From Clostridia bacterium (lineage in GTDB: Bacteria; Bacillota; Clostridia; Oscillospirales; Acutalibacteraceae), in the NCBI GenBank assembly GCA_017625095.1, contig JAGALQ010000005.1, positions 1 through 55,987 on the forward strand: DNA of 55,987 nucleotides, in the 5' to 3' direction. Both the position numbers and the translations under genes were made by a program. How positions within the stretch are numbered: the stretch's first letter is position 1; the number at the start of each line of letters is the position of its first letter. Positions 36,601 through 45,016 of this stretch are shown piece after piece. Under the pieces are notes generated by a model. That model ran no database searches. It worked only from the letters and a program-made list of their open reading frames with translations, and was not told the origin of the DNA.

Positions 36601-36634
36601 CGCCCGATATTTTAGGATATCGGGTGTTTTTATT
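36601..36634 (+). terminator. Terminator of the citrate synthase operon
   Basis: The stem CGCCCGATAT with its complement ATATCGGGTG, followed by TTTTTATT. Confidence 0.85.
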
Positions 36635-36687
36635 AAGTGTTATTAATTGCTCTGCACCCGCAAATACAATCATAAAATAAAAAAGAC

Positions 36688-36716
36688 TTGAAAAGGAAAG
36701 ATATATAGTCTATAAT
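36688..36716 (+). promoter_or_regulatory. Promoter of the aminotransferase-trpS operon
   Basis: TTGAAA (36688-36693), a 17-bp spacer and a perfect TATAAT (36711-36716). The expected transcript start near 36723 is almost on the ATG at 36726, which argues for the later ATG at 36759 as the true start. Confidence 0.78.
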
Positions 36717-36758
36717 TACACTATTATGGGAAACTTTAACGAAAGAAGTGTAAAATCA

Positions 36759-37943
36759 ATGGAATACAATTTCGCGGACTGTATATCAACCCTGCAGCCC
36801 TCACTTATCAGAGAATTCTTCAAATACAACGGTGTGCCCGGTATTATTCCTTTTTCAGCAGGCAACCCCTCTCCCGAATCATTCCCGGCAGCTGAAATTG
36901 CTCAAATCGCAAGCGATATCTTTGCAAAAAATCCTGTCGCTGTGCTCCAGTACGGTATCACTGAGGGTTATGCTCCGCTTCGTGAAACACTCCGTGAATT
37001 CAGCAAGAAGAGATACGGCATCGGCACTGAGGATGACGAACTGATAGTTACATCAGGCTCACAGCAGACAATGTACCTTGCAACAAAAGTGCTCGTCAAC
37101 CCCGGCGATACAGTTATATGCGAAGAGCCTTCATTTGTCGGCTCACTCAACGCTTTCCGTTCATTCGGCGCAAATCTCTGCGGTGTAGAGGTTGAGAGCG
37201 ACGGTATCAACATAGCCAAGCTTGAAGAAGCACTTAAGACAGAGAAAAACGTAAGATTCATCTATACAATTCCCAACTTCCAGAATCCCTCGGGTATTAC
37301 AATGAGCTTTGAAAAGCGCAAGGCTGTTTACGAGCTTGCCAAGAAATACGGCGTTATGATTCTTGAGGATAACCCCTACGGCGAGCTTCGTGTAACAGGC
37401 GAAGACGTGCCCCAGATCAAGAGTCTTGACAAGGACGGCATTGTTATTTATGCAGGCTCATTTTCAAAGATTCTTGCTCCCGGTGTGCGTGTAGGCTACT
37501 GCGTAGCACCCAAGCCCGTTGTTGCAAAAATGACTGTCGGCAAGCAGGTATCTGACGTTCACACACCCGTATTCTCACAGGTGCTTGTTGACGAGTGGAT
37601 GAAGCGATACGACATTGATGAGCATATCAACAAAATCAGAGATCTGTACCGCTCAAAGCTCAACCTTATGTGTGACCTTGTAGAAGAAAAGCTTCTCGAT
37701 TACGTCACGTACACACGTCCCGAAGGCGGCCTGTTCGTATGGTGCAAGCTGAATGACAATATCCCGATGGCAGAGTACTGCAAAAAGGCTCTCGACAACA
37801 AGGTAACAATTGTTCCCGGTTCAGCCTTCCTCGGTGATATGACCGCAACAACTCAGTGTTTCAGAATGAACTTCTCAACACCGAGTGACGAAGCAATCGT
37901 CAAGGGTGTAAACATCCTTGCGGATATTGCAAAAGAATATTAA
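36759..37943 (+). CDS. PLP-dependent aminotransferase, class I/II (2-aminoadipate/MocR-like branch)
   Basis: The start at 36759 follows GAAAGAAG and fits the mapped promoter (394 residues); an ATG 33 bases earlier would be nearly leaderless. Fold-type I motifs: TSGSQQTMYLATKVLVNPGD, YTIPNFQNPSGITMS, LEDNPYGELRV and the PLP lysine in GSFSKILAPGVRVGY. The closest named relatives are LysN-type 2-aminoadipate aminotransferases and the catalytic half of MocR regulators; there is no DNA-binding domain here. Substrate breadth is probably wide (branched-chain or aromatic amino acids). It precedes trpS by 20 bp. Confidence 0.88.
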   Translation: MEYNFADCISTLQPSLIREFFKYNGVPGIIPFSAGNPSPESFPAAEIAQIASDIFAKNPVAVLQYGITEGYAPLRETLREFSKKRYGIGTEDDELIVTSGSQQTMYLATKVLVNPGDTVICEEPSFVGSLNAFRSFGANLCGVEVESDGINIAKLEEALKTEKNVRFIYTIPNFQNPSGITMSFEKRKAVYELAKKYGVMILEDNPYGELRVTGEDVPQIKSLDKDGIVIYAGSFSKILAPGVRVGYCVAPKPVVAKMTVGKQVSDVHTPVFSQVLVDEWMKRYDIDEHINKIRDLYRSKLNLMCDLVEEKLLDYVTYTRPEGGLFVWCKLNDNIPMAEYCKKALDNKVTIVPGSAFLGDMTATTQCFRMNFSTPSDEAIVKGVNILADIAKEY

Positions 37944-37963
37944 TTTTTACGGAGATAAATAAA

Positions 37964-38974
37964 ATGGAAAACAAAGCTCCGGAGCGTAAGCCCCGCGTAT
38001 TAAGTCTTATACAGCCTACAGCCGTACCCACAATAGGCAACTATTTCGGTGCCCTTAAAAACTGGAAAGCAATGAGTGAAGATTACGACTGCCTTTTCGG
38101 CGTTGCCGACCTTCACGCAATCACAGTACGTCAGGAGCCCGCAATGCTCAGAAAACAGTCAACGGAAATGTTCGCTCTCCTTCTTGCAAACGGTCTTGAT
38201 CCCGAAAAGAGCATTGTATTTATGCAGAGTCACGTGCCACAGCACTCACAGCTCGCATGGCTTCTCAACTGCTACACACAGTTCGGTGAGGCTTCAAGAA
38301 TGACTCAGTTCAAGGACAAGAGTCAGAAGCACGCCGACAATATAAACGTCGGTCTGTTCTCATACCCGACACTTATGGCAGCAGACATCCTGCTCTATCA
38401 GGCAAATTTCGTACCCATCGGTGCAGACCAGAAGCAGCACCTTGAGCTGACAAGAAATATTGCAGAGCGTTTCAACGGCATTCACGGCAACACATTCACA
38501 ATGCCCGAACCGTTTATAGGCAAAAAGGGTGCTAAGATCACTTCGCTTCAGGACCCGACATCAAAGATGTCCAAGTCCGACCCCAATCCGAAAGCATCAG
38601 TTTCGGTGCTTGACGAGCCGAACGTTATTATGAAGAAGTTCAAAAGTGCAGTTACGGACTCTGAGGCATGCGTGCGCTATGCAGACGGCAAAGACGGTAT
38701 AAACAACCTTATGACAATATACTCCTGCTGCACCGGCAAGAGTTACGAAGAAATCGAGAATGAATTTGCAGGCAAGGGCTACGGCGACTTCAAGGCAGCC
38801 GTCGGTGAAGCTGTTATCGAAGAGCTTCGTCCCCTGCAGGAAAACTACAAAAAGCTTATCGCAGACACTGCATATCTTAACGAATGTATGGCAAAGGGTG
38901 CAGAGCGCGCCTCTAACCTTGCACAGCGTACACTCAGCAAGTGTATGAAAAAAATCGGCTTCAAACAGATATAA
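37964..38974 (+). CDS. trpS: Tryptophanyl-tRNA synthetase
   Basis: The 336-residue class I synthetase has the HIGH-equivalent TAVPTIGNYFGALKNW near the N-terminus and the KMSKS loop as TSKMSKSDPN. It charges tRNA-Trp. Length is typical. It follows the aminotransferase gene in an operon, and no T-box is visible in front of the pair. Confidence 0.96.
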   Translation: MENKAPERKPRVLSLIQPTAVPTIGNYFGALKNWKAMSEDYDCLFGVADLHAITVRQEPAMLRKQSTEMFALLLANGLDPEKSIVFMQSHVPQHSQLAWLLNCYTQFGEASRMTQFKDKSQKHADNINVGLFSYPTLMAADILLYQANFVPIGADQKQHLELTRNIAERFNGIHGNTFTMPEPFIGKKGAKITSLQDPTSKMSKSDPNPKASVSVLDEPNVIMKKFKSAVTDSEACVRYADGKDGINNLMTIYSCCTGKSYEEIENEFAGKGYGDFKAAVGEAVIEELRPLQENYKKLIADTAYLNECMAKGAERASNLAQRTLSKCMKKIGFKQI

Positions 38975-39008
38975 TTAAAAATTTTTATTCTATTCTCTAA
39001 AAAACTTG

Positions 39009-39038
39009 TTGACAAGCCGCAAGTGTCTGTTGTATAAT
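39009..39038 (+). promoter_or_regulatory. rpsU promoter
   Basis: A consensus TTGACA (39009-39014), an 18-bp spacer and TATAAT (39033-39038), one of the strongest promoters in the window, as expected for a ribosomal protein. Confidence 0.85.
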
Positions 39039-39094
39039 GCTGTCTATACAATGAGAAATTTGCCCCTGCAAATTGCGGAGGGAGGGAATAGTCA

Positions 39095-39271
39095 ATGAGT
39101 AAAGTAGAAGTTAAAGAAAACGAATCCTTGGACAGCGCACTCAGAAGGTTTAAGAGACAGACCTCCAGAGACGGTGTTATTCAGGAAGTTCGTAAAAGAG
39201 AACACTATGAAAAGCCTTCTGTAAAGAGAAAGAAGAAGTCAGAGGCTGCTCGTAAGCGCAAGTATAAGTAA
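39095..39271 (+). CDS. rpsU: Small ribosomal subunit protein bS21
   Basis: This 58-residue protein is read directly from the sequence: it starts [19 protein letters not shown] and continues with [23 protein letters not shown] and a Lys/Arg-rich tail ending RKRKYK. This is bS21, which sits near the anti-Shine-Dalgarno end of 16S rRNA in the 30S subunit. A GGAGGGAGG site lies 8-17 bases before the start. It has its own strong promoter and terminator. Confidence 0.97.
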   Translation: MSKVEVKENESLDSALRRFKRQTSRDGVIQEVRKREHYEKPSVKRKKKSEAARKRKYK

Positions 39272-39279
39272 GAACCGAA

Positions 39280-39307
39280 AGACGGGCAACAAAGCCCGTC
39301 TTTTTTC
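39280..39307 (+). terminator. rpsU terminator
   Basis: The stem GACGGGC with its complement GCCCGTC (AACAAA loop), followed by TTTTTT. Confidence 0.9.
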
Positions 39308-39340
39308 TTTAAACAACACTTGATATTTAAGGATAAGATT

Positions 39341-39859
39341 ATGCTTGATGACCGCTATATGCCTAAATACCGCTTTGCAAGTGTCTGCGACATTACAACC
39401 GCTGACCTTGAAAAGATGGGTGTTTCAGGACTGTTGCTTGATATTGACAACACACTGATATATGATGAAACACTCACCCCACTCCCCGGTGTAAAGGAAT
39501 GGGTAAACAAAATGAACAGTGCGGGCATTCCGCTTGCAATTGTTTCAAACGCTATTCTTCCGCGTGTTTTTATCACGGCAAAAAGGCTCGGCATCAGGCA
39601 CTATATATACAGCGCAAAAAAGCCTAAACCCGACGGATTGCTGCGTGCAGCAGATAAACTCGGTCTGCCTATAAATTCGCTTGCAATGGTCGGCGACCAG
39701 CTGAAGACAGATATGTTCTCTGCCAACATCGCAGGCGCAGTTGCAGTTTTCACCGACAGAGCTCAGGACGAAAAAATTTTTAAATTCTACTTCAAAAAAG
39801 CAAGAGCAGGCGAAAAAGAACTGCTTGCTGAATTTGAACGCAGAAAAAACGGAGAATGA
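39341..39859 (+). CDS. yqeG: YqeG family HAD IIIA-type phosphatase
   Basis: The start is the ATG 7 bases after AAGGA (172 residues). HAD motifs: GLLLDIDNTLIYDE (nucleophile Asp), AIVSNAI, SAKKPKPDGL and MVGDQLKTDMFSANIAG. The wording and size match YqeG, which in plants and cyanobacteria has a phosphatidylglycerophosphate phosphatase relative (PGPP/GEP4); in Firmicutes it is often beside aroE or yqeH, which are absent here. It is followed by the M24 peptidase gene after 4 bp. Confidence 0.9.
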   Translation: MLDDRYMPKYRFASVCDITTADLEKMGVSGLLLDIDNTLIYDETLTPLPGVKEWVNKMNSAGIPLAIVSNAILPRVFITAKRLGIRHYIYSAKKPKPDGLLRAADKLGLPINSLAMVGDQLKTDMFSANIAGAVAVFTDRAQDEKIFKFYFKKARAGEKELLAEFERRKNGE

Positions 39860-39863
39860 TCTT

Positions 39864-40940
39864 ATGGATTTATACGAACTTACAAAGTTACTTCCCAAGG
39901 ATATCGACGGCGGTATTATCGAAAGCGCTGCCGCACGTCAGTATTTCACAGGATTTGCTTCTGATTCGGGCTACCTTATAGTTTCCAAAAACGGTAATGT
40001 CTTCCTGACTGACAGCCGTTACATTGAAGCCGCACAGGCTCAGATTGACTGCTGTGACGTTGTGCTGATGACAGATGCCAAAGTGCAGATACCAAAATAT
40101 CTCAAAAAGTTCAACTGCGGTAACGTTGCAATTGAAGCCAACCACGTAACGGTAAGCGGTCTGCGTGAATACAGCAGGATGTTCAAAGCTGACGATTTCA
40201 AAGCAGTTTTTGACAGCAGATTCGATAAATACATCCGTTATCTGCGTTGCACAAAAAAGGCTGAAGAGATCAAATGCATCAAGGCTGCACAGGCAATTGC
40301 ACAGGCAGCATACGACAACGCTGTCAGATACATAAAACCCGGTATGACGGAAAAAGAAGTTGCCCTCGCACTCGATTTCCATATGCTCAGAAACGGAGCA
40401 GAAAAGGTATCGTTTGACACAATTGTTGTCAGCGGTAAAAACTCGTCCATGCCTCACGGTGTCCCCTCTGACAAGAGAATCGAATTCGGCGACTTTGTAA
40501 CAATGGATTTCGGTGCGGTCGTAAACGGATACCACAGCGATATGACACGTACCGTAGCAATCGGCGAAGCCAGCGATGAAATGACCGAAGTTTATTCCGT
40601 TGTGCTTGACGCACAGATGGCCGCAATCGAAAAGGCTGCTCAGGGTGTTGTTGCAAAAGACCTTGACGCAACAGCAAGAAGAGTCATCAGCGAAGCCGGA
40701 TACGGTCAGTTTTTCGGTCATTCAACAGGTCACGGTGTAGGCATTGAGATACACGAAGACCCCCACATCACACCAAGAAGCGAATACGTTCTTCGCGCGG
40801 GCAACATTATCACTGTTGAACCCGGAATTTATATTCCCGATAAGTTTGGTGTCCGTATTGAAGATATGCTGCTCATAACAGCAGACGGATGCGAAAACCT
40901 CACCTCAACACCTAAAGAGCTTACGGTAATAAATAACTGA
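39864..40940 (+). CDS. pepP: M24 family Xaa-Pro aminopeptidase
   Basis: The start is the ATG at 39864, close to GGAGAA and just after the yqeG stop (358 residues); an upstream in-frame extension would overlap yqeG. It has a creatinase N-terminal domain (about 1-125) and a pita-bread M24 domain with metal ligands in TMDFGAVVNGYHSDMTRT (two Asp), GHSTGHGVGIEIHEDP (His), TVEPGIYIP (Glu) and GVRIEDML (Glu). It removes an N-terminal residue before proline. Middle gene of yqeG-pepP-lipid kinase. The symbol is by family; substrate could be a dipeptide (PepQ-like). Confidence 0.88.
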   Translation: MDLYELTKLLPKDIDGGIIESAAARQYFTGFASDSGYLIVSKNGNVFLTDSRYIEAAQAQIDCCDVVLMTDAKVQIPKYLKKFNCGNVAIEANHVTVSGLREYSRMFKADDFKAVFDSRFDKYIRYLRCTKKAEEIKCIKAAQAIAQAAYDNAVRYIKPGMTEKEVALALDFHMLRNGAEKVSFDTIVVSGKNSSMPHGVPSDKRIEFGDFVTMDFGAVVNGYHSDMTRTVAIGEASDEMTEVYSVVLDAQMAAIEKAAQGVVAKDLDATARRVISEAGYGQFFGHSTGHGVGIEIHEDPHITPRSEYVLRAGNIITVEPGIYIPDKFGVRIEDMLLITADGCENLTSTPKELTVINN

Positions 40941-40962
40941 ATCACTCCAAGGATGTGCTAAG

Positions 40963-41868
40963 ATGAGTAATCAAAAGAAAAAAGTTCTTGTTATAGTCAA
41001 CCCCTGCTCAGGCAGATACACTGTACGTAATCAGCTGCTTCATATTGCAGACGATTTCACAAAAGCAGGCTTTGAAACAACGGTTTATACAACACAAAAA
41101 CGCGGTGACGCTACAGAATACGCAAAACAGTTTGCAGACAAATACGACCTTATTGTCTGCCGCGGCGGTGACGGCACGTTTAACGAAACCGTCAACGGTA
41201 TTCTTGACTCCGGCATCGACGTGCCTCTCGGATATATCCCCAGCGGCACAACAAACGATTTTGCCAACAGTCTCGGCATCCCCATAGCATCAAAAAAAGC
41301 AATCGACCTTATATGTAACATCGAGCCGCAATATCTCGATATGGGTCAGATAAATAACGGCAGATATTTCTGCTATACCGCATCATTCGGTGTCTTCACA
41401 AAGTGCTCATACAACACCTCACAGAAATTCAAAAATGTTTTCGGCTACTCCGCATACGTTGTTGAAGGTCTTAAGGAGCTTAAAGGATTCAAGCCTATTC
41501 CGATGAGAATTGAATGTGACGGCACGGTTTATGAGGGCGAGTATGCCTTCGGCGCAATTTCAAGCTCGCTCAACATCGGCGGTATTATCAAATACAAGCC
41601 CGAAGACATATCTTTTGACGACGGTATGTTGGAGCTTAACCTTGCAAAAATGCCTCACGGCGTGAAGATGTGGACAAGCCGCGCAAAAGAGCTGCTTATC
41701 GACCACACTTACAACGAGGATATGTTCACGCTCACAAAGGGCTCACACTTCGTTATTGAGAGCCTTGCTGAAGAAATCCCGTGGACACTTGACGGTGAAT
41801 ACGGCGGTGCATACAAAATCACCGAAATTGATTGCCGCAAGCAGGTAATAAGAGTTTTCAAAAGCTGA
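40963..41868 (+). CDS. Diacylglycerol kinase family lipid kinase (YegS/DgkB-like)
   Basis: The 301-residue protein has the DAGK catalytic domain: VIVNPCSGRYTVRNQL at the N-terminus, the nucleotide motif VCRGGDGTFNETVNGI, IPSGTTNDFANSLGIP and the C-terminal DGEYGG signature. Such enzymes phosphorylate diacylglycerol or related lipids at the membrane; DgkB recycles diacylglycerol from lipoteichoic acid synthesis in Gram-positive bacteria. It is 22 bp behind the M24 peptidase gene, last of the operon. Confidence 0.9.
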   Translation: MSNQKKKVLVIVNPCSGRYTVRNQLLHIADDFTKAGFETTVYTTQKRGDATEYAKQFADKYDLIVCRGGDGTFNETVNGILDSGIDVPLGYIPSGTTNDFANSLGIPIASKKAIDLICNIEPQYLDMGQINNGRYFCYTASFGVFTKCSYNTSQKFKNVFGYSAYVVEGLKELKGFKPIPMRIECDGTVYEGEYAFGAISSSLNIGGIIKYKPEDISFDDGMLELNLAKMPHGVKMWTSRAKELLIDHTYNEDMFTLTKGSHFVIESLAEEIPWTLDGEYGGAYKITEIDCRKQVIRVFKS

Positions 41869-41875
41869 TAAACTC

Positions 41876-41904
41876 TTGACATTATATTATAAAAGTGATA
41901 TATT
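41876..41904 (+). promoter_or_regulatory. thrS promoter
   Basis: TTGACA (41876-41881), a 17-bp spacer and TATATT (41899-41904). The transcript would begin near 41911, just before stem I of the T-box. Confidence 0.75.
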
Positions 41905-41910
41905 TTTCTT

Positions 41911-42455
41911 TGTTATATTAAATACATTAAAACGTTGAAGCAGAATGTGCATTGCAAGCGTTGTTTTCAGAGAGTCTGCCCTGTGCTGTGAAGCAGATAT
42001 TCAACCGCAATGACGACCACTGCAGAGTGCCTGCGAAGTTGATTAACATCAAATAAGCTGTGCCGTACAAGCTGCGTTAAAGCTAATGAGCGGCGTAATT
42101 TATTACGCAACACGGGTGGAACCGTGGAGTATAGCAAAAGCATACTTCACCCTGTACTTTACGCCACCAAATCGTAAGGAAGCATTTCTTTAAAAAAGTG
42201 ATTTCAAACACAATAATGCGTCAAACTTCCCCGATATACGCAAGTATTATCGAAGAAGTTTTCCTTTTCTTGTATCTTGAAATTTCATTTTAAAGTGCTT
42301 CGCAGTTTCGTAAGAGTATAAAATTTTTTGTATCAAAGCCAAAAACGCAGCAAGGCTGTCGCCTTGCGAGGCTTTTGTCAAAGATACGGAGAATTTTACT
42401 CGAGAAACAAATACTTCCCTACGATTTGGTGGCGTTACAGGGTGGAGTTTTTTAT
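41911..42455 (+). promoter_or_regulatory. T-box riboswitch (threonine) with an element inserted in the terminator
   Basis: Stem I holds the AGAGAG bulge region (41970s) and a specifier-loop stretch with the Thr codon ACC at 42016-42018. The T-box sequence ACGGGTGGAACCGTGG (42112-42127) has the tRNA-pairing bulge TGGA at 42117-42120. Uncharged tRNA-Thr would stabilise the antiterminator and allow thrS transcription. The terminator arms are CTTCACCCTGTA..ACGCCACC (42145-42168) and its complement GGTGGCGTTACAGGGTGGAG (42428-42447) followed by TTTTTTATTTTT. In a normal leader these arms are separated by a few bases; here 259 bp lie between them, described as a separate feature. Alternative specifier ACG is one frame earlier. 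Confidence 0.88.
42169..42427. repeat. 259-bp palindromic element lodged in the thrS T-box terminator loop
   Basis: The element starts AAATCGTAAGGAAGCA and ends with the near-complement TACTTCCCTACGATTT, 14 of 16 matching, so its ends extend the terminator stem without a break. Inside is another stem based on GTATC/GATAC and AAGCC/GGCTT that closes on a perfect hairpin GCAAGGC/GCCTTGC (about 42331-42370). No coding potential. It looks like a MITE or other folded mobile repeat. Confidence 0.65.
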
Positions 42456-42478
42456 TTTTCAGAAAGGATGAGAAAACA

Positions 42479-44422
42479 ATGATCAAAGTAACACTCAAAG
42501 ACAATGTTGTTAAGGAGTATGAAAAGAACACTACCGTTGCCGAAATTGCCAAGGGTCTCGGTATGGGTCTTTACAAGGCTGCCTGTGTTGCAAGAGTCAA
42601 CGGTGAGGTCTGCGACCTTCGCACAGCTCTTGATGCAGACGCTCAGGTAGAAATCCTCACATTTGATGATGAAGAAGGCAAGAAGGCTTTCCGTCACACA
42701 GCTTCTCACATTCTTGCTCAGGCTGTAAAAAGACTTTTCCCCCAGGCAAAGCTTGCAATCGGCCCGGCAATAGATAACGGCTTCTATTATGACTTTGACT
42801 GTGATGTTTCCTTCACACCCGAAGTTCTCGAAAAAATCGAGGCTGAGATGAAGAAAATCGTCAAAGAAGGTCTTGCACTCGAAAGATACGAGCTTTCTCC
42901 CGCAGATGCAATCGCAATGATGGAGGAGAGAGACGAAATCTATAAGGTTGAGCTTATCAAAGAGCACGCTGACAAGGGCGAGAACATCTCTTTCTTCAAG
43001 CAGGGTGAATTTGACGAGCTTTGCGCAGGTCCTCACATTCCCGACACTTCAAGAGTAAAAGCATTCAAGCTCACATCCTCAACAGGTGCTTACTGGAGAG
43101 GCGACTCCAAGAACAAAATGCTTCAGCGTATTTACGGTACAGCTTTCACAAAGCAGGCTGACCTTGACGCTCATCTTGAGGCAATCGAAGAAGCTAAGAA
43201 GCGTGACCACAATAAGCTCGGCCGTGAGCTTGAGCTCTTCACAACCTCAGATATTATCGGCCAGGGTCTGCCGATTCTTCTCCCCAAGGGTGCAAGAATC
43301 ATTCAGCTGCTTCAGCGTTTTGTTGAGGACGAGGAGCAGAAGAGGGGCTGGCTTCTCACAAAAACTCCCTATATGGCTAAAAGCGATCTTTACAAGGTTT
43401 CAGGTCATTGGGATCATTATCAGGACGGTATGTTCGTACTCGGTGACGAGGAAAAGGATGATGAGGTATTTGCACTCCGTCCTATGACCTGTCCTTTCCA
43501 GTACCAGGCATACCTCAACAGAGCACGCTCCTACCGTGATCTGCCTTTAAGATACAACGAAACATCAACACTTTTCAGAAACGAATCCAGCGGCGAGATG
43601 CACGGTCTTATCCGTGTACGTCAGTTCACAATTTCCGAAGGTCACCTTATGTGCCTTCCCGAGCAGCTTGAAGACGAGTTTAAAGGCTGTCTTGAGCTTG
43701 CAATCTATATGCTCAAAACTCTCGGCCTTTACGAGGACGTTTCTTACCGTTTCTCACAGTGGGATCCCGACGATAAAGATAAGTACATCGGTACGGTTGA
43801 GCAGTGGGATGAAGCTCAGGGTATTATGGCAAAGATTCTTGACCACCTTGAAATCCCGTACAAAATCGGTATCGGCGAAGCTGCTTTCTATGGTCCGAAG
43901 CTTGACATTCAGATCAAGAACGTTCACGGCAAGGAAGATACACTCATTACAATCCAGATCGACCAGATGCTTGCAGAGAAATTCGGTATGGAATATGTTG
44001 ATGCAGACGGTACAAAGAAGAATCCCTACATCATCCACCGTACTTCTATCGGCTGTTATGAGCGTACACTTGCTCTTCTTATCGAGAAGTATGCAGGTGC
44101 ATTCCCCGTATGGCTTGCTCCCGAGCAGGTAAGAGTTATTCCGATAGCCGACAGACATCACGATGCCGCAGCTGAAGTTGTAAAGAAGTTCCAGGCAGCA
44201 GGCCTGAGAGTCAGCGGTGACTACCGCAGCGAAAAGCTCGGCTACAAACTGCGTGAGGCACAGCTTGAGAAGATTCCCTATATGCTCGTTATGGGCGATA
44301 AGGAAATCGAAGAAGGCACAGTCGGTGTACGTAAGCGCGGCGAAGGCGATATCGGTGCAATGAAAGTTGACGAATTCCTCGCACTTGTGCTCAAGCAGAA
44401 TGAAGAAAAGGTGATTTTCTGA
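42479..44422 (+). CDS. thrS: Threonyl-tRNA synthetase (divergent substrate pocket)
   Basis: The 647-residue class II synthetase has a TGS domain (1-60), the editing domain with HTASHILAQAVKRLFP, the catalytic domain and the C-terminal anticodon domain. The three zinc ligands are kept: Cys338, His389 and His520. But the segment around them is unusual: RPMTCPFQYQAY replaces RPMNCPGH, QFTISEGH replaces GFTQDDAH, and IHRTSIGCYER replaces HRA-x-LGS-x-ER. By memory of E. coli ThrRS, Asp383 and Gln381, which contact threonine, become Glu387 and Ile385. It probably belongs to a distinct clostridial ThrRS branch. A T-box controls it, and the dut start codon overlaps its stop. Confidence 0.92.
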   Translation: MIKVTLKDNVVKEYEKNTTVAEIAKGLGMGLYKAACVARVNGEVCDLRTALDADAQVEILTFDDEEGKKAFRHTASHILAQAVKRLFPQAKLAIGPAIDNGFYYDFDCDVSFTPEVLEKIEAEMKKIVKEGLALERYELSPADAIAMMEERDEIYKVELIKEHADKGENISFFKQGEFDELCAGPHIPDTSRVKAFKLTSSTGAYWRGDSKNKMLQRIYGTAFTKQADLDAHLEAIEEAKKRDHNKLGRELELFTTSDIIGQGLPILLPKGARIIQLLQRFVEDEEQKRGWLLTKTPYMAKSDLYKVSGHWDHYQDGMFVLGDEEKDDEVFALRPMTCPFQYQAYLNRARSYRDLPLRYNETSTLFRNESSGEMHGLIRVRQFTISEGHLMCLPEQLEDEFKGCLELAIYMLKTLGLYEDVSYRFSQWDPDDKDKYIGTVEQWDEAQGIMAKILDHLEIPYKIGIGEAAFYGPKLDIQIKNVHGKEDTLITIQIDQMLAEKFGMEYVDADGTKKNPYIIHRTSIGCYERTLALLIEKYAGAFPVWLAPEQVRVIPIADRHHDAAAEVVKKFQAAGLRVSGDYRSEKLGYKLREAQLEKIPYMLVMGDKEIEEGTVGVRKRGEGDIGAMKVDEFLALVLKQNEEKVIF

Positions 44423-44868
44423 TGATAACCGAAATCAAATTCAAAAAGCTGCGCGAAAATGCAAAAATTCCGCAGCGCGCAACAGTCGGCAGTGCAGGCC
44501 TTGACCTTTGTGCGTGCATAGACGAGCCGATTACGCTTGATAAAGGCGGTCACGCTCTCATTCCGACAGGTCTTGCAATTGCACTTGAGGATGCAGGCTA
44601 TGCCGCAATGATCTTCGCACGCAGCGGTCTTGCAATAAAGCACGGTCTTGCCCCGGCAAACTGCGTAGGCGTTGTTGACAGCGACTACCGCGGCGAAATC
44701 TGCGTAGGTCTTATCAACCAGTATGAAGAGAGCTACACAATCCAGCCCGGTGAGAGAATTGCCCAGCTTGTCGTGATGCCCGTATGCACGGCTCCTGCCG
44801 TTGAGGTCACCGAGTTTGACGAAACTGAGCGCGGTGCAGGCGGCTTCGGCTCAACCGGCAAGCAGTAA
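44422..44868 (+). CDS. dut: Deoxyuridine 5'-triphosphate nucleotidohydrolase
   Basis: The 148-residue protein has all five trimeric dUTPase motifs: VGSAGLDLCA, RSGLAIKHGL, GVVDSDYRGEI, QPGERIAQLVV and the C-terminal RGAGGFGSTG. It turns dUTP to dUMP, keeping uracil out of DNA. Its ATG overlaps the thrS stop codon (ATGA), so it is translationally coupled to thrS and shares the T-box control, an odd regulatory pairing. Confidence 0.95.
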   Translation: MITEIKFKKLRENAKIPQRATVGSAGLDLCACIDEPITLDKGGHALIPTGLAIALEDAGYAAMIFARSGLAIKHGLAPANCVGVVDSDYRGEICVGLINQYEESYTIQPGERIAQLVVMPVCTAPAVEVTEFDETERGAGGFGSTGKQ

Positions 44869-44880
44869 AACTCACATATT

Positions 44881-44994
44881 TATGCATAATTACGCAAAAA
44901 AACCAATAAATTAGTGTATGTTTATGCAATAACACAGTTGATTTTCTGTATATTTGCTGTATAATAATACACATCGTATGAATAAAAATTAAAT
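44881..44994 (+). promoter_or_regulatory. argG promoter with three ARG-box-like operators
   Basis: The promoter is TTGATT (44938-44943), a 16-bp spacer and TATAAT (44960-44965). Three 18-bp sites match the ArgR consensus TNTGNATWWWWATNCANA: 44881-44898 (11 of 12 fixed bases and all four W), 44913-44930 (10 of 12) and 44977-44994 (10 of 12, all four W). The first two lie upstream of the promoter, centre to centre 32 bp, and the third overlaps the transcript start. ArgR hexamers bound with arginine would repress the arg block. argR is not in the window. Confidence 0.75.
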
Positions 44995-45016
44995 TTACCG
45001 AAAAGAGGAAACTACA

